Source of the DNA: Limimaricola cinnabarinus LL-001
GTDB lineage: Bacteria > Pseudomonadota > Alphaproteobacteria > Rhodobacterales > Rhodobacteraceae
DNA: 52,066 nt
Reading direction: 5' to 3'
Assembly (NCBI RefSeq): GCF_000466965.1
Contig: NZ_BATB01000017.1
Location: 1 to 52,066, forward strand
Shown here: positions 38,672-48,877 of the stretch, piece after piece
How positions within the stretch are numbered: the stretch's first letter is position 1
Layout: every line of letters begins with the position of its first letter
Position numbers and translations under genes: made by a program
Notes under the pieces: generated by a model
Database searches by the model: none
Told to the model about the DNA's origin: nothing
The model's input: only the letters and a program-made list of their open reading frames with translations

Positions 38672-38776
38672 TTTCGCCAGAGGGCCTGTGCGCCGGGGCG
38701 CAGGTCCCGCGCATTGCGAAGACCGCGCGCATCGGGCATGGATCGGGAACCGCGTCCCCAGCGAAAGATCGCCGCC

Positions 38777-39721
38777 ATGCCGAAAGCCCTCAAGGTCGCC
38801 CTCCAGATGGACCCGATCGCAAGCGTCAACATCGACGCCGACACCACCTTTCGCATCGGCGAGGAGGCGCAGGCGCGCGGTCACGAGCTGTTCTACTACA
38901 CCCCCGACCGCCTCGCCTTTCAGGAAGGGCGGGTGACGGCGCGCGGCTGGCCGCTGGAGCTGCGCCGCGAGAAGGGCAATCATTACAGCCTTGGCGCGGA
39001 ACAGGAGGTCGATCTCTCGACCTTCGACGTGGTCTGGCTGCGCCAGGACCCGCCCTTCGACATGGGCTACATCACCACCACGCATCTGCTGGACATGATC
39101 CATCCGAAAACGCTGGTGGTGAACGACCCCTTCTGGGTCCGCAACTACCCCGAAAAGCTGCTGGTCCTGACCTTCCCTGACCTGACGCCGCCGACCGCCA
39201 TCGCCCGCGATCTGACGACGCTGCGGGCCTTCCGCGACAGGCATGGCGACATCATCCTCAAGCCGCTCTACGGCAATGGCGGAGCAGGGGTGTTCAAGCT
39301 GCATAGTCAGGACGGCAACCTCGCCTCGCTGCACGAGATGTTCTCGGGCATCAACCGCGAGCCTTTGATCGTGCAGAAGTTCCTGCCCGACGTGACCCGT
39401 GGCGACAAGCGTGTGCTGCTCGTTGATGGCGAGCCGGTCGGCGCGATCAACCGGGTGCCCGCCAAGGGCGAGACCCGTTCGAACATGCATGTCGGCGGCC
39501 GTCCCGAAAAGGTCGAGCTGACAGCGCGCGACCGCGAGATCTGCACGAAGATTGGCCCGCTTCTCAGGGATAAGGGCCAGATCCTCGTCGGCATCGACGT
39601 GATCGGCGACTGGCTCACCGAGATCAACGTCACCTCGCCCACCGGCATCCAGGAGCTCGAACGCTTCGACGGCATCAACGTCGCGGCCAGGATATGGGAA
39701 GCGATCGAGGCGAAGCTCTAG
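38777..39721 (+). CDS. gshB: Glutathione synthetase
   Basis: 314 residues, standard length for the bacterial ATP-grasp enzyme that joins gamma-glutamylcysteine and glycine. It has [19 protein letters not shown] at the N-terminus, [33 protein letters not shown] for ATP binding and [13 protein letters not shown] at the end. The ATG at 38777 begins the conserved part. The stop codon overlaps the opposing comM stop in CTAG. Confidence 0.96.
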   Translation: MPKALKVALQMDPIASVNIDADTTFRIGEEAQARGHELFYYTPDRLAFQEGRVTARGWPLELRREKGNHYSLGAEQEVDLSTFDVVWLRQDPPFDMGYITTTHLLDMIHPKTLVVNDPFWVRNYPEKLLVLTFPDLTPPTAIARDLTTLRAFRDRHGDIILKPLYGNGGAGVFKLHSQDGNLASLHEMFSGINREPLIVQKFLPDVTRGDKRVLLVDGEPVGAINRVPAKGETRSNMHVGGRPEKVELTARDREICTKIGPLLRDKGQILVGIDVIGDWLTEINVTSPTGIQELERFDGINVAARIWEAIEAKL

Positions 39722-41228
39722 GCTTCCCGCCCCAGCGCAAGGCGGTAACCTACCGCTTCGGCCACGTGACCGCGGCGGACCGATCCCGATCCATCGAGAT
39801 CGGCGATGGTCCGCGCCACCCGCAGCACGCGGTGGTAGCCGCGCGCCGACAGGCCGAACCGCTCGGCCACGCGCAGCAGCAATGCGCGCCCCTCCGCGTC
39901 GGGGGCCGCCACCTCCTCCAGAAGCCGCCCCTCGGCATCGGCGTTGACCCGCGCGTCGGTCTCGGCAAAGCGCGCCGTCTGGATCTCGCGCGCCGCGGCG
40001 ACGCGCAGCGCCACCTCCCTCGATCCCTCTGGCGGCTCGGGCAGGTCGAGATCGGTGAAGGCGACGGGCGGCACTTCGACCCGCAAATCGATGCGGTCCA
40101 TCAACGGACCCGAGATGCGCCCGAGATAGTCTTCGCCGCAGCCGGGCGCGCGGGCGCAGGCGCGAGCAGGGTCCGAAAGATAGCCGCAGCGGCAGGGGTT
40201 GGCGGCGGCGATCAGCAGGAACCGGCAGGGATAGCGCAGATGCGCATTGGCGCGGGCGACCACTACCTCGCCGGTCTCGATCGGCTGGCGCAGGGTTTCC
40301 AGCACGGTGCGCGGAAACTCGGGCAGCTCGTCCATGAACAGCACGCCGTTATGCGCGAGGCTGATCTCGCCCGGCTTGGCGCCGCGGCCGCCGCCCGCGA
40401 TGGCGGCGATCGACGCAGTGTGGTGCGGCTCGCGAAAGGGCCGCGCGCGGCTGATGCCCCCCTCCGTGAGAAGCCCCGAGACCGAATGGATCATCGATGT
40501 TTCCAGCGCCTCGACCGGCGAGAGCGGCGGCAGGAGGCCGGGAAGGCGCGCGGCCAGCATCGATTTGCCCGAACCGGGCGTGCCGACCAGCAGCAGGTGG
40601 TGCCGCCCCGCCGCGGCGATCTCGAGCGCCCGCTTGGCGCGCTCCTGTCCCTTGACGTCTCGCAGGTCGCGCGGTGCGGGGCCCGAGGCGGTCAGCCCCG
40701 CCTGCGCGGGCTCGATGATCTGTTGCCCGGTGAAGTGCCGGATCGCGCGGGCGAGCGACGGGGCCGCGATCACCTCCACCGCTTCGACCCAAGCGGCCTC
40801 GGCGCCGCAGGTGGCGGGGCAGAGCAGGCGGCGTCCTTCCTCGGCGGCGGCCATGGCGGCGGGCAGCGCGCCGATGACCGGCACCAGATCACCCGAGAGC
40901 GACAGTTCGCCCAAGGCGACGGTGGCGGCGATGTCTTCCTCGGGCAGCACCTCGATCGCGGCGAGCAGCGCCAGCGCGATCGGCAAGTCGAAATGCGAGC
41001 CCTCCTTCGGCAGGTCGGCGGGCGACAGGTTCACCGTCACCTTCTTGGACGGCAGCGCGATGGAAAGGGCCGAGAGCGCCGCGCGCACCCTCTCTCGCGC
41101 CTCGCTCACCGCCTTGTCGGGCAGGCCGACGATGGTGAAGCCCGGCATCCCGGCCGTCACGGCACATTGCACCTCGACCAGCCGGGCCTCCACGCCTTCG
41201 AAGCGACCGTGTAGGCCCGCGCCACCAT
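39718..41228 (-). CDS. comM: YifB/ComM family Mg-chelatase-like ATPase, frameshifted near the start
   Basis: 503 residues once repaired. It has a Lon-protease-like N-terminal domain ([40 protein letters not shown]), Walker [26 protein letters not shown] and a C-terminal AAA lid. ComM is a hexameric helicase that promotes branch migration in natural transformation. The conserved start MVARAYTVA begins at 41228. The frame then breaks at about 41203, where the coding strand reads GGTCGCTTCGAAG and GGTCGCCTTCGAAG is expected. Without the repair the frame runs into unrelated upstream codons. A sequence error is likely. Confidence 0.9.
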
Positions 41229-41290
41229 GTCCGTGCTCCCTGTCCTGACCGAAAGGCTGAAGCGCGAATGGTTTAGGATCGGTTAACGGC

Positions 41291-41857
41291 TCAGGGCAGG
41301 CGGTTGATCTCGACGGCGCGCCAACCCTCTGTGCCGGTTTCGATGCGAGTGAGGGACAGCGGCTCGATCCTGTGGGCGAAGACTTCGTGCGCATCGCAGC
41401 CCAAGGCGCGCTGAAGCTGTGTCAGGATCACCCCGAAATGCGCGACCACGATCAGATCGCCCCCGGTCCAAGCATGGTCAATGGCGGCGTCGCAACGGCT
41501 GCGCAGGGCGTTCCAGCTTTCTCCGCCGGGCGGAGCCACGTCGCCGGGGCGGTCCCAGAACGCGCGGATCAAATCGGGGGCTTCGGCCTCGACCTCATCA
41601 TGGCGGCGCAGTTCCCACGCCCCGAAATGGATCTCGCGCAGATCCGGATCATGCGGCAGGCGCGGGCGGTTCCCGGCCACGGCATCCGCCGTCCGCACGG
41701 CGCGATCAAGGTCCGAAGACATCACCGGGGCGGTGGGCAGCGTGGCGGCAAGACGCGCAATGGCAGCGGTGTCGGACAGATCGGCGGGCAGGTCGGACCA
41801 GCCGCACATGCCCTCGGCATGGGTCGGCCCGTGCCGGATGAGCCACAGCGCGCTCAT
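41291..41857 (-). CDS. Histidine phosphatase family protein, probable alpha-ribazole phosphatase
   Basis: 188 residues with the phosphohistidine motif LIRHGPT near the N-terminus, the second Arg in SSDLDRAVRTA, HFGAWE with the acid residue and VVAHFGV with the second His. The fold covers CobC-type alpha-ribazole-5'-phosphate phosphatases and phosphoglycerate-mutase-like enzymes. The 4-base overlap with cobU upstream supports a cobalamin nucleotide-loop role. That assignment is from context. Confidence 0.8.
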   Translation of the reverse strand: MSALWLIRHGPTHAEGMCGWSDLPADLSDTAAIARLAATLPTAPVMSSDLDRAVRTADAVAGNRPRLPHDPDLREIHFGAWELRRHDEVEAEAPDLIRAFWDRPGDVAPPGGESWNALRSRCDAAIDHAWTGGDLIVVAHFGVILTQLQRALGCDAHEVFAHRIEPLSLTRIETGTEGWRAVEINRLP

Positions 41858-42378
41858 GGCATCGCGCCCTTGAGCGCGAAGGGCAGCCCGGCCATCACGC
41901 CGATCACGGTATTGGCACGGGCGGCGAGGCGGCGGTTGAACCCGCCCTGCGCCGCGCGGAACCGCCGCGCCAGGGCGTTGTCGGGCACGATCCCGGCCCC
42001 GACCTCGTTCGAGACCACGACCAGCAGGGCGCGGCAGTCCGAGAAAGCCGCGAACAGCCGCGTCTCCTCAGCCATGAGGTCGGCCTCGGACAGCAGCAGG
42101 TTCGACAGCCACAAGGTCGCGCAATCGAGCAGCGCGATCTCGCCCACCTGAAGGCCGGAAATGGCCGAGGCTGGGTCGAGCGGCGCCTCGACCGTGCGCC
42201 AACCGGGACCGCGCGAGACCCGGTGCCGGTCGATCTTTTCGCGCATCTCTGCGTCGAAGGGCTGTGCCGTGGCTATATAAACCGCCTCTCCGCCCGCCTG
42301 CCGCACAAGGCTTTCGGCAATGTCCGACTTGCCCGAAGCCGCCCCGCCTAGAACCAGTGTCAATTTCTGCAAGGCCAT
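41854..42378 (-). CDS. cobU: Adenosylcobinamide kinase/adenosylcobinamide-phosphate guanylyltransferase
   Basis: 174 residues of the CobU/CobP family. It has the P-loop LVLGGAASGKSDIAE, the His for GMP attachment in RHRVSRGPGW, and LLDCATLWLSNLL and SNEVGAGIVP. It activates adenosylcobinamide for nucleotide-loop assembly of coenzyme B12. The stop overlaps the phosphatase start (ATGA), forming a two-gene cobalamin unit. B12 is needed by the mutases of the ethylmalonyl-CoA pathway implied by the malyl-CoA gene. Confidence 0.94.
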   Translation of the reverse strand: MALQKLTLVLGGAASGKSDIAESLVRQAGGEAVYIATAQPFDAEMREKIDRHRVSRGPGWRTVEAPLDPASAISGLQVGEIALLDCATLWLSNLLLSEADLMAEETRLFAAFSDCRALLVVVSNEVGAGIVPDNALARRFRAAQGGFNRRLAARANTVIGVMAGLPFALKGAMP

Positions 42379-42382
42379 GCGG

Positions 42383-42408
42383 GAAACTTTCTGCGAGGGG
42401 ACCGCGTT
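42383..42408 (+). promoter_or_regulatory. Possible EcfG-type promoter of rpoH, one mismatch
   Basis: GAAAC (42383-42387), 17 bases, then CGTT (42405-42408). This differs by one base from GGAAC-N17-CGTT. It would place the transcript start about 70 bases before the rpoH ATG at 42486. Control of rpoH2 by the general stress sigma factor is known in rhizobia; here it is a hypothesis. Confidence 0.3.
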
Positions 42409-42485
42409 AAGGGTGCAGCAAGGTGACTAGCAGGCCGCCCGGCCATGGCAAGCGCACCGACCCTTAAATGTCCGGGGACGATGAC

Positions 42486-43364
42486 ATGGCTTTTGACGGA
42501 TTTGCGGACCAATCGATGACCCGCAACGCGATGCGGGCGGAGCTCTTGGATGCCGAGACCGAGTTGCGGCTCGCCTATGCTTGGCGCGATCAGCGTTGCG
42601 AGAAATCGCTGCATCGGCTTATCACGGCCTACATGCGGCTCGCGATTTCGATGGCGTCGAAGTTTCGCCGCTACGGTGCGCCGATGAATGATCTCATTCA
42701 GGAAGCCTCCCTCGGTCTCATGAAGGCGGCCGACAAGTTCGACCCGGATCGCGGCGTGCGTTTCTCGACCTATGCGGTCTGGTGGATCAAGGCGTCGATC
42801 CAGGACTACGTGATGCGCAACTGGTCGATGGTGCGCACTGGCTCCACTTCCTCTCAGAAATCGCTGTTCTTCAACATGCGCCGGGTGCAGGCCCGAATCG
42901 AACGCGAGGCCGCTGCCGAAGGCCGCGAGCTTGACGGCGCGACGCTGCGCAAGATGATCGCCAAGGAGGTGGGCGTGCCGCTCGCCGATGTGGAGATGAT
43001 GGAGGGACGGCTCTCGGGGTCGGATTTCTCGCTCAACGCCACCCAGTCGGCGGAGGATGAGGGGCGCGAGTGGATCGAGGCGCTGGTCGATGACGGAGAG
43101 CAGGCTGCCGAACTCGTGCAGAACAGCCATGACACCGACATGCTGCGGCAATGGCTCCTGAGCGCACTTTCGGCGCTTAATGCACGCGAGCAGTTCATCG
43201 TGCGCGAGCGCAAGCTGCGCGACGCGCCGCGCACGCTCGAAAGCCTCGGCGACGAGCTCGGTCTGTCGAAGGAGCGGGTGCGCCAGCTTGAGGCCGCAGC
43301 TTTCGGCAAGATGCGCCGCAGCTTGGAGACCCAATCGCGCGAGGTCCGCGGTTTCTTCGGCTGA
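42486..43364 (+). CDS. rpoH: RNA polymerase sigma-32 type factor, RpoHII-like
   Basis: 292 residues. Sigma region 2 has YAVWWIKASIQDYVMRNWS. The RpoH box SQKSLFFNMR (about 123-132) identifies the heat-shock sigma family. Region 4 has ESLGDELGLSKERVRQLE. The N-terminus MAFDGFADQS resembles RpoHII of Rhodobacter, which directs oxidative and photo-oxidative stress genes. The ATG at 42486 is preferred over 42468 because GGGGA lies 8 bases before it and the family starts there. A weak EcfG-type promoter lies upstream. Confidence 0.92.
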   Translation: MAFDGFADQSMTRNAMRAELLDAETELRLAYAWRDQRCEKSLHRLITAYMRLAISMASKFRRYGAPMNDLIQEASLGLMKAADKFDPDRGVRFSTYAVWWIKASIQDYVMRNWSMVRTGSTSSQKSLFFNMRRVQARIEREAAAEGRELDGATLRKMIAKEVGVPLADVEMMEGRLSGSDFSLNATQSAEDEGREWIEALVDDGEQAAELVQNSHDTDMLRQWLLSALSALNAREQFIVRERKLRDAPRTLESLGDELGLSKERVRQLEAAAFGKMRRSLETQSREVRGFFG

Positions 43365-43429
43365 GCCGCCGATTGCCCCTGACGCGCCAAAGCCCTAGGG
43401 TCGCCCCGCATTGACCGCGGGGCGCAGCC

Positions 43430-44653
43430 ATGTCGCATATCCTCCTGATCATCGGCGGCGGCATCGCGGCCTACAAGTCGCTGGAGTTGATCCGGCAGCT
43501 GTCGAAGGCGGGTCACAAGGTGACACCGGTGATGACCGAAAGCGCGGGGCAGTTCGTGACGCCGCTCTCGGTCTCCGCGCTCGCGGGCAAAAAGGTGCAC
43601 GAGGCGCTGTTCGATCTCACCTCCGAGGCCGAGATGGGCCATATCCGATTGTCGCGCGTGGCCGACCTCGTGGTCGTGGCCCCCGCGACCGCCGATATGA
43701 TGGCCAAGATGGCGCAGGGCCGCGCCTCGGATCTCGCTTCGACGCTGCTTCTGGCCACCGATACGCCGGTGCTCATCGCGCCTGCGATGAACGTGCGCAT
43801 GTGGGACCACCCCGCAACCCGGCGCAATCTCGCCACGCTGAAGGCCGATGGCATCGCCGTGGTCGGGCCGGATGAGGGCGAGATGGCTTGTGGTGAATAC
43901 GGACCCGGACGGATGTCCGAACCCGCCGCGATCCTCGCCGCGATCGAAGCCGCCCTTTTGCCCGCCGATCGGCCTCTTTCGGGGCGGCATGTGCTCGTCA
44001 CCTCCGGGCCCACGCACGAGCCGATCGATCCGGTGCGCTACATCGCCAATCGCTCTTCCGGGGCGCAGGGCGCGGCCATAGCCACGGCCCTGCTGCGATT
44101 GGGCGCGCGGGTAACCTTTGTCACCGGCCCGGCCAGCGCGCCGCCGCCCGAGGGGGCCGAAATCGTCGCGGTCGAGACCGCCGCTGAAATGCTCGCCGCG
44201 GTCAAGGCGGCACTGCCCGCCGACGCCGCGATCTTCGCCGCCGCCGTGGCGGACTGGCGCGTGACGCAGGCGAGCGGTCGCAAGATCAAGAAACAGGCCG
44301 GGGCACTGCCGGGGCTCTCGCTGGCTGAGAACCCCGACATTCTCGCGCGGGTGGCGGGGATGGCCGTGGGACGGCCCGACCTGGTCGTGGGCTTTGCCGC
44401 CGAAACCGACGATGTCGTGGCCCATGCCACGGCCAAGCGTGCGCGCAAGGGCTGTGACTGGATCGTCGCCAATGACGTGTCGCCCGGCACCGGGATCATG
44501 GGTGGCACGGAGAACGCGGTGACGTTGATCACCGAAGAGGGCGCCGAGGATTGGCCGCGCATGGCCAAGCGGGCGGTGGCCGAACGGCTTGCCAAGCGGG
44601 TGGCCGAGGCGTTGGCGGCCGGGGGCAGGACCGCCTCCGGCGGGCGTGTTTGA
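43430..44653 (+). CDS. coaBC: Bifunctional phosphopantothenoylcysteine decarboxylase/phosphopantothenate-cysteine ligase
   Basis: 407 residues, both halves complete. The CoaC flavoprotein part has LLIIGGGIAAYKSLELIRQL, PAMNVRMW (the PxMNxxMW motif) and the catalytic cysteine in MACGEYGPGRM. The CoaB part has VTSGPTHEPIDPVRYIANRSSG and KIKKQAG. It makes 4'-phosphopantetheine for coenzyme A. It starts the coaBC-dut-moeB unit; the dut ATG is 12 bases after the stop. Confidence 0.96.
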   Translation: MSHILLIIGGGIAAYKSLELIRQLSKAGHKVTPVMTESAGQFVTPLSVSALAGKKVHEALFDLTSEAEMGHIRLSRVADLVVVAPATADMMAKMAQGRASDLASTLLLATDTPVLIAPAMNVRMWDHPATRRNLATLKADGIAVVGPDEGEMACGEYGPGRMSEPAAILAAIEAALLPADRPLSGRHVLVTSGPTHEPIDPVRYIANRSSGAQGAAIATALLRLGARVTFVTGPASAPPPEGAEIVAVETAAEMLAAVKAALPADAAIFAAAVADWRVTQASGRKIKKQAGALPGLSLAENPDILARVAGMAVGRPDLVVGFAAETDDVVAHATAKRARKGCDWIVANDVSPGTGIMGGTENAVTLITEEGAEDWPRMAKRAVAERLAKRVAEALAAGGRTASGGRV

Positions 44654-44665
44654 GGATTGGTGACC

Positions 44666-45142
44666 ATGGGATCGCGCATCGGGTTGAAGCTGTGCTGGAC
44701 CGAAACGGCGGATCGCGCCCTGCCGCTGCCGACCTATCAGACGACGGGAGCCGCCGGGGCCGACCTCGTGGCCAATCTCGACCCGAGCGATCGTGAAAGC
44801 GGCCTTCACCTCACGCCCGGAGCGCGGGTGCTGGTCCCCACGGGGTTGCGCATCGCGGTGCCTGACGGGTTTGAGTTGCAGCTTCGCCCGCGCTCGGGGC
44901 TGGCGCTCAGGCATGGGATCACCCTGCCCAACAGCCCCGGCACCATTGACAGCGACTATCGCGGCCCCCTCGGGGTCATCATCCTGAACGCGGGGCAAGA
45001 GGCCTTCACCGTCACCCACGGCATGCGCATCGCACAGGCGGTGTTGGCACCGGTGGTGAGGGCGGATTTCGAGATGGTCGACGATCTCGATGACACGGCG
45101 CGGGGCGCGGGCGGCTTTGGTTCGACCGGGGGCCTCGCGTGA
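44666..45142 (+). CDS. dut: Deoxyuridine 5'-triphosphate nucleotidohydrolase
   Basis: 158 residues of the trimeric dUTPase family. Motif 1 is AAGADLVAN, motif 2 is [12 protein letters not shown], motif 3 is [13 protein letters not shown] and the C-terminal motif 5 is [10 protein letters not shown]. It hydrolyses dUTP to dUMP, keeping uracil out of DNA. The ATG at 44666 is favoured by GAGGA 9 bases upstream. The stop overlaps the moeB GTG start. Confidence 0.96.
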   Translation: MGSRIGLKLCWTETADRALPLPTYQTTGAAGADLVANLDPSDRESGLHLTPGARVLVPTGLRIAVPDGFELQLRPRSGLALRHGITLPNSPGTIDSDYRGPLGVIILNAGQEAFTVTHGMRIAQAVLAPVVRADFEMVDDLDDTARGAGGFGSTGGLA

Positions 45143-46200
45143 TCCTCGTCGGCGTGATGATCGCAACGCTCTGGGGCATCGGCGCGCTTACCGGCGCGCC
45201 CCGGCAGGCGCGGCTCTACATGATCGGGCTGTTGATGACCGGGGTGATCGCCGCGCATCTGCTCCTCCCCGATGGCCATCCGCTGCGCATGGCCACTGGC
45301 GGTGAGGCGGCGTTCTGGCTGCTGATCCTCGCGGGTGGGGCGCTGGTCTGGGGCTATGGGCGGGGGTTGCGCATGCTCAAGGCCCGCGCCGCCCCCGCCG
45401 AAGCGCCAGTGCCGCGCAAGGGGTTCTCCGAGACCGAGCTGACCCGCTATGCCCGCCACATCACCCTGCGCGAGATCGGCGGGCCGGGGCAGGGGGCGCT
45501 CAGGCGCGCACGCGTGCTGGTCGTCGGGGCGGGGGGCTTGGGCTGTCCGGCGCTGACCTATCTCGCGGCCTCGGGCGTCGGCACCATCGGTGTCATCGAC
45601 GATGACGCGGTCGATCTGAGCAATCTCGGGCGGCAGGTGCTGTTCGACGAGGCGCAGATTGGCAGGCCCAAAGTCCACGCCGCCGCCGAAAAGCTACGCG
45701 CCCAGAACCCGCATGTCGAGATCCGGCCCTATGCGCGGCGGCTGACCTCCGAGATCGCCCAAGAGCTGTTCAGCGATTACGACCTGATCCTCGATGGCAC
45801 CGACAACTTCGCCACGCGCGAGGTCGTCAACGCCGCCGCCGTCGCGACCGGCAAGCCGCTTGTCGCCGCGGCCCTGACCCAGTGGGAAGGGCAGATATCG
45901 CTCTATGATCTCGCCCGCGGCACGCCTTGCTGGGCCTGCGTCTTTCCTCAGCGGCCCGATGCGTCGCTCATCCCCTCCTGCGCCGAGGCGGGGGTTGTGT
46001 CGCCATTGCCCGGCATCATTGGCGCGATGATGGCGGCCGAGGCGGTCAAGAGGATCGCCGGCGCGGGCGAAACGCTCGCCGGGCGGCTGATGATCTTCGA
46101 CGTGCTTTATGCCGACAGCCGCACCATCGCGGTCCGGCCCCGCGCGGGTTGTGCGGTCTGCGGCGGTCGGGGGCTGGAAGCGGGGGCCGCGCGCCCATAG
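45139..46200 (+). CDS. moeB: MoeB/ThiF-type adenylyltransferase with N-terminal membrane helices
   Basis: 353 residues. Residues 1-75 contain two to three hydrophobic helices, which are absent from E. coli MoeB. The E1-like domain follows: [24 protein letters not shown] (130-135), [18 protein letters not shown], and zinc cysteine pairs CWAC and CAVCGG. It adenylates the C-terminus of MoaD or ThiS for molybdopterin or thiazole sulfur transfer. The substrate choice is not certain. The GTG start overlaps dut by 4 bases (GTGA). Confidence 0.87.
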   Translation: MILVGVMIATLWGIGALTGAPRQARLYMIGLLMTGVIAAHLLLPDGHPLRMATGGEAAFWLLILAGGALVWGYGRGLRMLKARAAPAEAPVPRKGFSETELTRYARHITLREIGGPGQGALRRARVLVVGAGGLGCPALTYLAASGVGTIGVIDDDAVDLSNLGRQVLFDEAQIGRPKVHAAAEKLRAQNPHVEIRPYARRLTSEIAQELFSDYDLILDGTDNFATREVVNAAAVATGKPLVAAALTQWEGQISLYDLARGTPCWACVFPQRPDASLIPSCAEAGVVSPLPGIIGAMMAAEAVKRIAGAGETLAGRLMIFDVLYADSRTIAVRPRAGCAVCGGRGLEAGAARP

Positions 46201-46223
46201 GTTTCCCTCCAAAGGAGACCCGC

Positions 46224-48238
46224 ATGACCAACCCCTTCTTGGAGACTTGGGACACGCCCTTCGGCCTGCCGCCCTTCGACCGTATCGCGGTTGGCGATTG
46301 GATGCCCGCTACCGAAGCGGCACTGGCCGAGGCCCGCGCCGCCGTCGAGACCATCGCCGCCAACCCCGAGGCGCCGAACTTCGACAACACCGTCGCGGCG
46401 CTCGAGATGTCGGACGAGGCGCTGGGCCGGGTGCTCTCGGCCTTTTATGCCGTGGCGAGCGCCGACAGCACGCCCGCGCTTCAGGCCCTGCAACGCGACT
46501 TCGCGCCGATGCTATCGGCACATATGTCGTGGGTGATCGGCAACCAAGCCCTGTTCGAGCGCATCGATGCGCTCTGGCAGACGCGCGAGACGCTCGATCT
46601 CGGCCCGGAGGAGGCGCGGGTGCTGATGCTGACGCATCGCCGCTTCGTGCGGGCGGGCGCGCAGCTCGAAGGGCAGGCGGCCGTGCGCATGGCCGAGATC
46701 CGCACGCGACTCTCGGTCTTGGGCACGCAATTCTCGCAGAACCTGCTGGCCGACGAATCCGCATGGACCATGCCGCTGTCGGAGGAGGAGCTCGCGAAGC
46801 TGCCCGCCGGGCTGCGCTCGGCCGCCAAGGCGGCGGGTGGGGACAAGGGCGCGGTGATCACCCTCTCGCGGTCGCTCGTGGTGCCGTTCCTGCAGTATTC
46901 GCCGAACCGCGAGCTGCGCAGAAGGGCCTTCGAGGCTTGGGGCGCGCGCGGCATGAATGGCGGCGAGACCGACAACCGGGCCATCGCCGCCGAAACCCTC
47001 AAGCTGCGCGAGGAGCGCGCGAAGCTCCTGGGCCATGATGACTATGCTTCGTGGAAGCTCGAGACCGAGATGGCGGGCAGCCCGCAGGCAGTGCGCGAGC
47101 TGCTGCATGCCGTCTGGACGCCCGCGCGCGCGGCCGCCGAAGCCGATGCCGCGATCTATGCCGACATGCTGCACGCCGATGGGCATGAGGGCCCGCTCGA
47201 GCCTTGGGATTGGCGCTACTATGCCGAGGGACGCCGCCGCGCCGAGCATGAGATCGATGACGGCACGCTCAAGCCCTATCTGCAGCTCGACCGGATGATC
47301 GAGGCGGCCTTTTCGGTGGCGCACCGCCTTTTTGGCATCGAGGCACGCGAGATCGAGGCCCCGGCCTATCACCCGGACGCCCGAACCTTCGAGATCACGC
47401 GGCGCGGCGAACACCTCGCCGTCTTTGTCGGCGACTGGTTCGCCCGGCCCTCCAAACGCTCGGGCGCTTGGTGCACAACGATGCGCGACCAGCATCGAAT
47501 GGCGGGGCGCGACGTGCGGCCCCTCGTGCTCAACGTCTGTAATTTTGCCAAGCCGGACGCAGGCGAGCCCGCGCTCTTGTCCTTCGACGATGCGCGCACG
47601 TTGTTTCACGAGTTCGGCCATGCGCTGCACCAAATGCTCTCGGACGTGACCTATGAGAGCATCTCGGCACCTCGGTCGCGCGCGATTTCGTGGAGCTGCC
47701 GAGCCAGCTCTTCGAACACTGGCTCGAAGTGCCCGAAGTGCTGCGCGAGTTCGCCACCCATGCCGAGACCGGTGAGCCGATGCCCGAGGCGCTGATGGAC
47801 AGGATGCTGGCCGCCGCCAATTTCGATCAGGGCTTCGCCACGGTCGAGCAGACCGCTTCGGCCATCGTCGATCTGGAATTCCACTGCGGCACAGCACCCG
47901 CCGATCCGATGCAGCGGCAGGCCGAGGTGCTGGAAGAGATCGGCATGCCGCGCGCCATCGCCATGCGCCATGCGACACCGCATTTCGCGCATGTCTTCTC
48001 GGGCGACGGCTACGCGGCGGGCTATTACAGCTACCTGTGGTCCGAGATGATGGATGCCGACGCCTTCGAGGCGTTCCGAGAGACCGGCGACGCGTTCGAC
48101 CCCGAGACCGCCGCCCGGTTGGAAGAACATGTGCTGTCGCGGGGCGGCTCGGAAGAGGCGGGCGTGCTCTATGAGCGGTTCCGCGGCTCGACGCCGGATG
48201 TCGCGGCGCTGCTCAGGGGGCGGGGACTCGCCGCCTGA
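46224..48238 (+). CDS. M3 family oligopeptidase, frameshifted in this sequence
   Basis: 671 residues once repaired. It begins MTNPFLETWDTPFGLPPF after the ribosome-binding site AAAGGAG. It has the zinc motif HEFGH (47607-47621, residues 462-466) and the C-terminal region HAETGEPMPEAL and GYYSYLWSEMMDADAF. It is an oligopeptidase A/dipeptidyl carboxypeptidase-type cytoplasmic peptidase. The frame breaks at about 47666, just after the zinc site: ATCTCGGCACC is read where ATCTCGGGCACC is expected. One added G joins SIS-GTS to ARDFVELPSQLFEHW. A sequence error is likely. Confidence 0.9.
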
Positions 48239-48269
48239 GCATCCAGACCGCGCTCGGCAAGGGGATATA

Positions 48270-48294
48270 GGAACTTTGGCTGGACGGGCCCGTT
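48270..48294 (+). promoter_or_regulatory. EcfG-type promoter before the PRC-barrel gene
   Basis: GGAAC (48270-48274), a 16-base spacer, then CGTT (48291-48294). This is an exact match to the alphaproteobacterial general stress sigma (EcfG) consensus GGAAC-N16/17-CGTT, 38 bases upstream of the ATG at 48332. Confidence 0.6.
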
Positions 48295-48331
48295 GGTGAG
48301 GCAACATCGAATGATGAGAAGGAACACGAAG

Positions 48332-48793
48332 ATGAAACTGCTTACTGCAAGCGCTCTCGCTCTCAGCATCGGCGCCACCGGTGCCTTGGCCGAAACCCAT
48401 GCCATGACCGATTTCTCGACCATGACGAGCGCCGACATGGCTGGCATGCAGGGCGAACTCATTCGCACCCGCGACATCACCGGCGGTGCGATCTACACCA
48501 CCAACGAGGCCGACGACGAAGGCTGGGACACGGTCGGCACCTATGACGCGCTTGGTCCGGACTGGAACGAGATCGGCGAGATCGAAGACGTGATCCTGTC
48601 GCGCGACGGCCAGATGATCGGCGTCGTGGCCGAAGTCGGCGGCTTTCTCGACATTGCTGACAAGCATGTGATGCTGGCCACCGGCGACGTGCGGCTCGTT
48701 GCTGTCGATGATCGCAGCTATGCCATCGTCACGCGCATGAACGAAGAGCAGCTCGAACAGCTTGAAGGCGTCGATGAAGGCTTCTGGGACTGA
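48332..48793 (+). CDS. Secreted single PRC-barrel domain protein
   Basis: 153 residues with a signal peptide (KLLTASALALSIGATGALAE). One PRC-barrel domain contains NEIGEIEDVILSRDGQMIGVV and EVGGFLDIADKHVML, related to the two domains of the protein at 1150-2190. The ATG at 48332 begins the signal peptide and has AGAAGGA upstream. A GGAAC-N16-CGTT promoter precedes it and a strong terminator follows. It is probably stress-induced; its molecular role is unknown. Confidence 0.85.
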   Translation: MKLLTASALALSIGATGALAETHAMTDFSTMTSADMAGMQGELIRTRDITGGAIYTTNEADDEGWDTVGTYDALGPDWNEIGEIEDVILSRDGQMIGVVAEVGGFLDIADKHVMLATGDVRLVAVDDRSYAIVTRMNEEQLEQLEGVDEGFWD

Positions 48794-48822
48794 TCTCTTC
48801 ACGGATCGTCTAGTTCATGGAC

Positions 48823-48859
48823 AAGGGGGCGCGGATCACCGCGCCCCCTTGGTTGTTTT
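48823..48859 (+). terminator. Rho-independent terminator after the PRC-barrel gene
   Basis: AAGGGGGCGCGG (48823-48834) pairs perfectly with CCGCGCCCCCTT (48839-48850) around ATCA, followed by GGTTGTTTT. The stem is symmetrical, so it may also serve the opposing 83-residue gene, whose stop is at 48878. Confidence 0.85.
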
Positions 48860-48877
48860 CCGCGAAGCTTATCCTGT

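Noticed and set aside
38745-38776. GGAAC upstream of gshB as an EcfG promoter
   Set aside because: No CGTT occurs at the required spacing.
42854-45166. A 770-codon open frame on the minus strand opposite rpoH, coaBC and dut
   Set aside because: It is a GC-rich shadow frame. The plus-strand genes are complete, recognisable proteins and the antisense product is low-complexity with no known motif.
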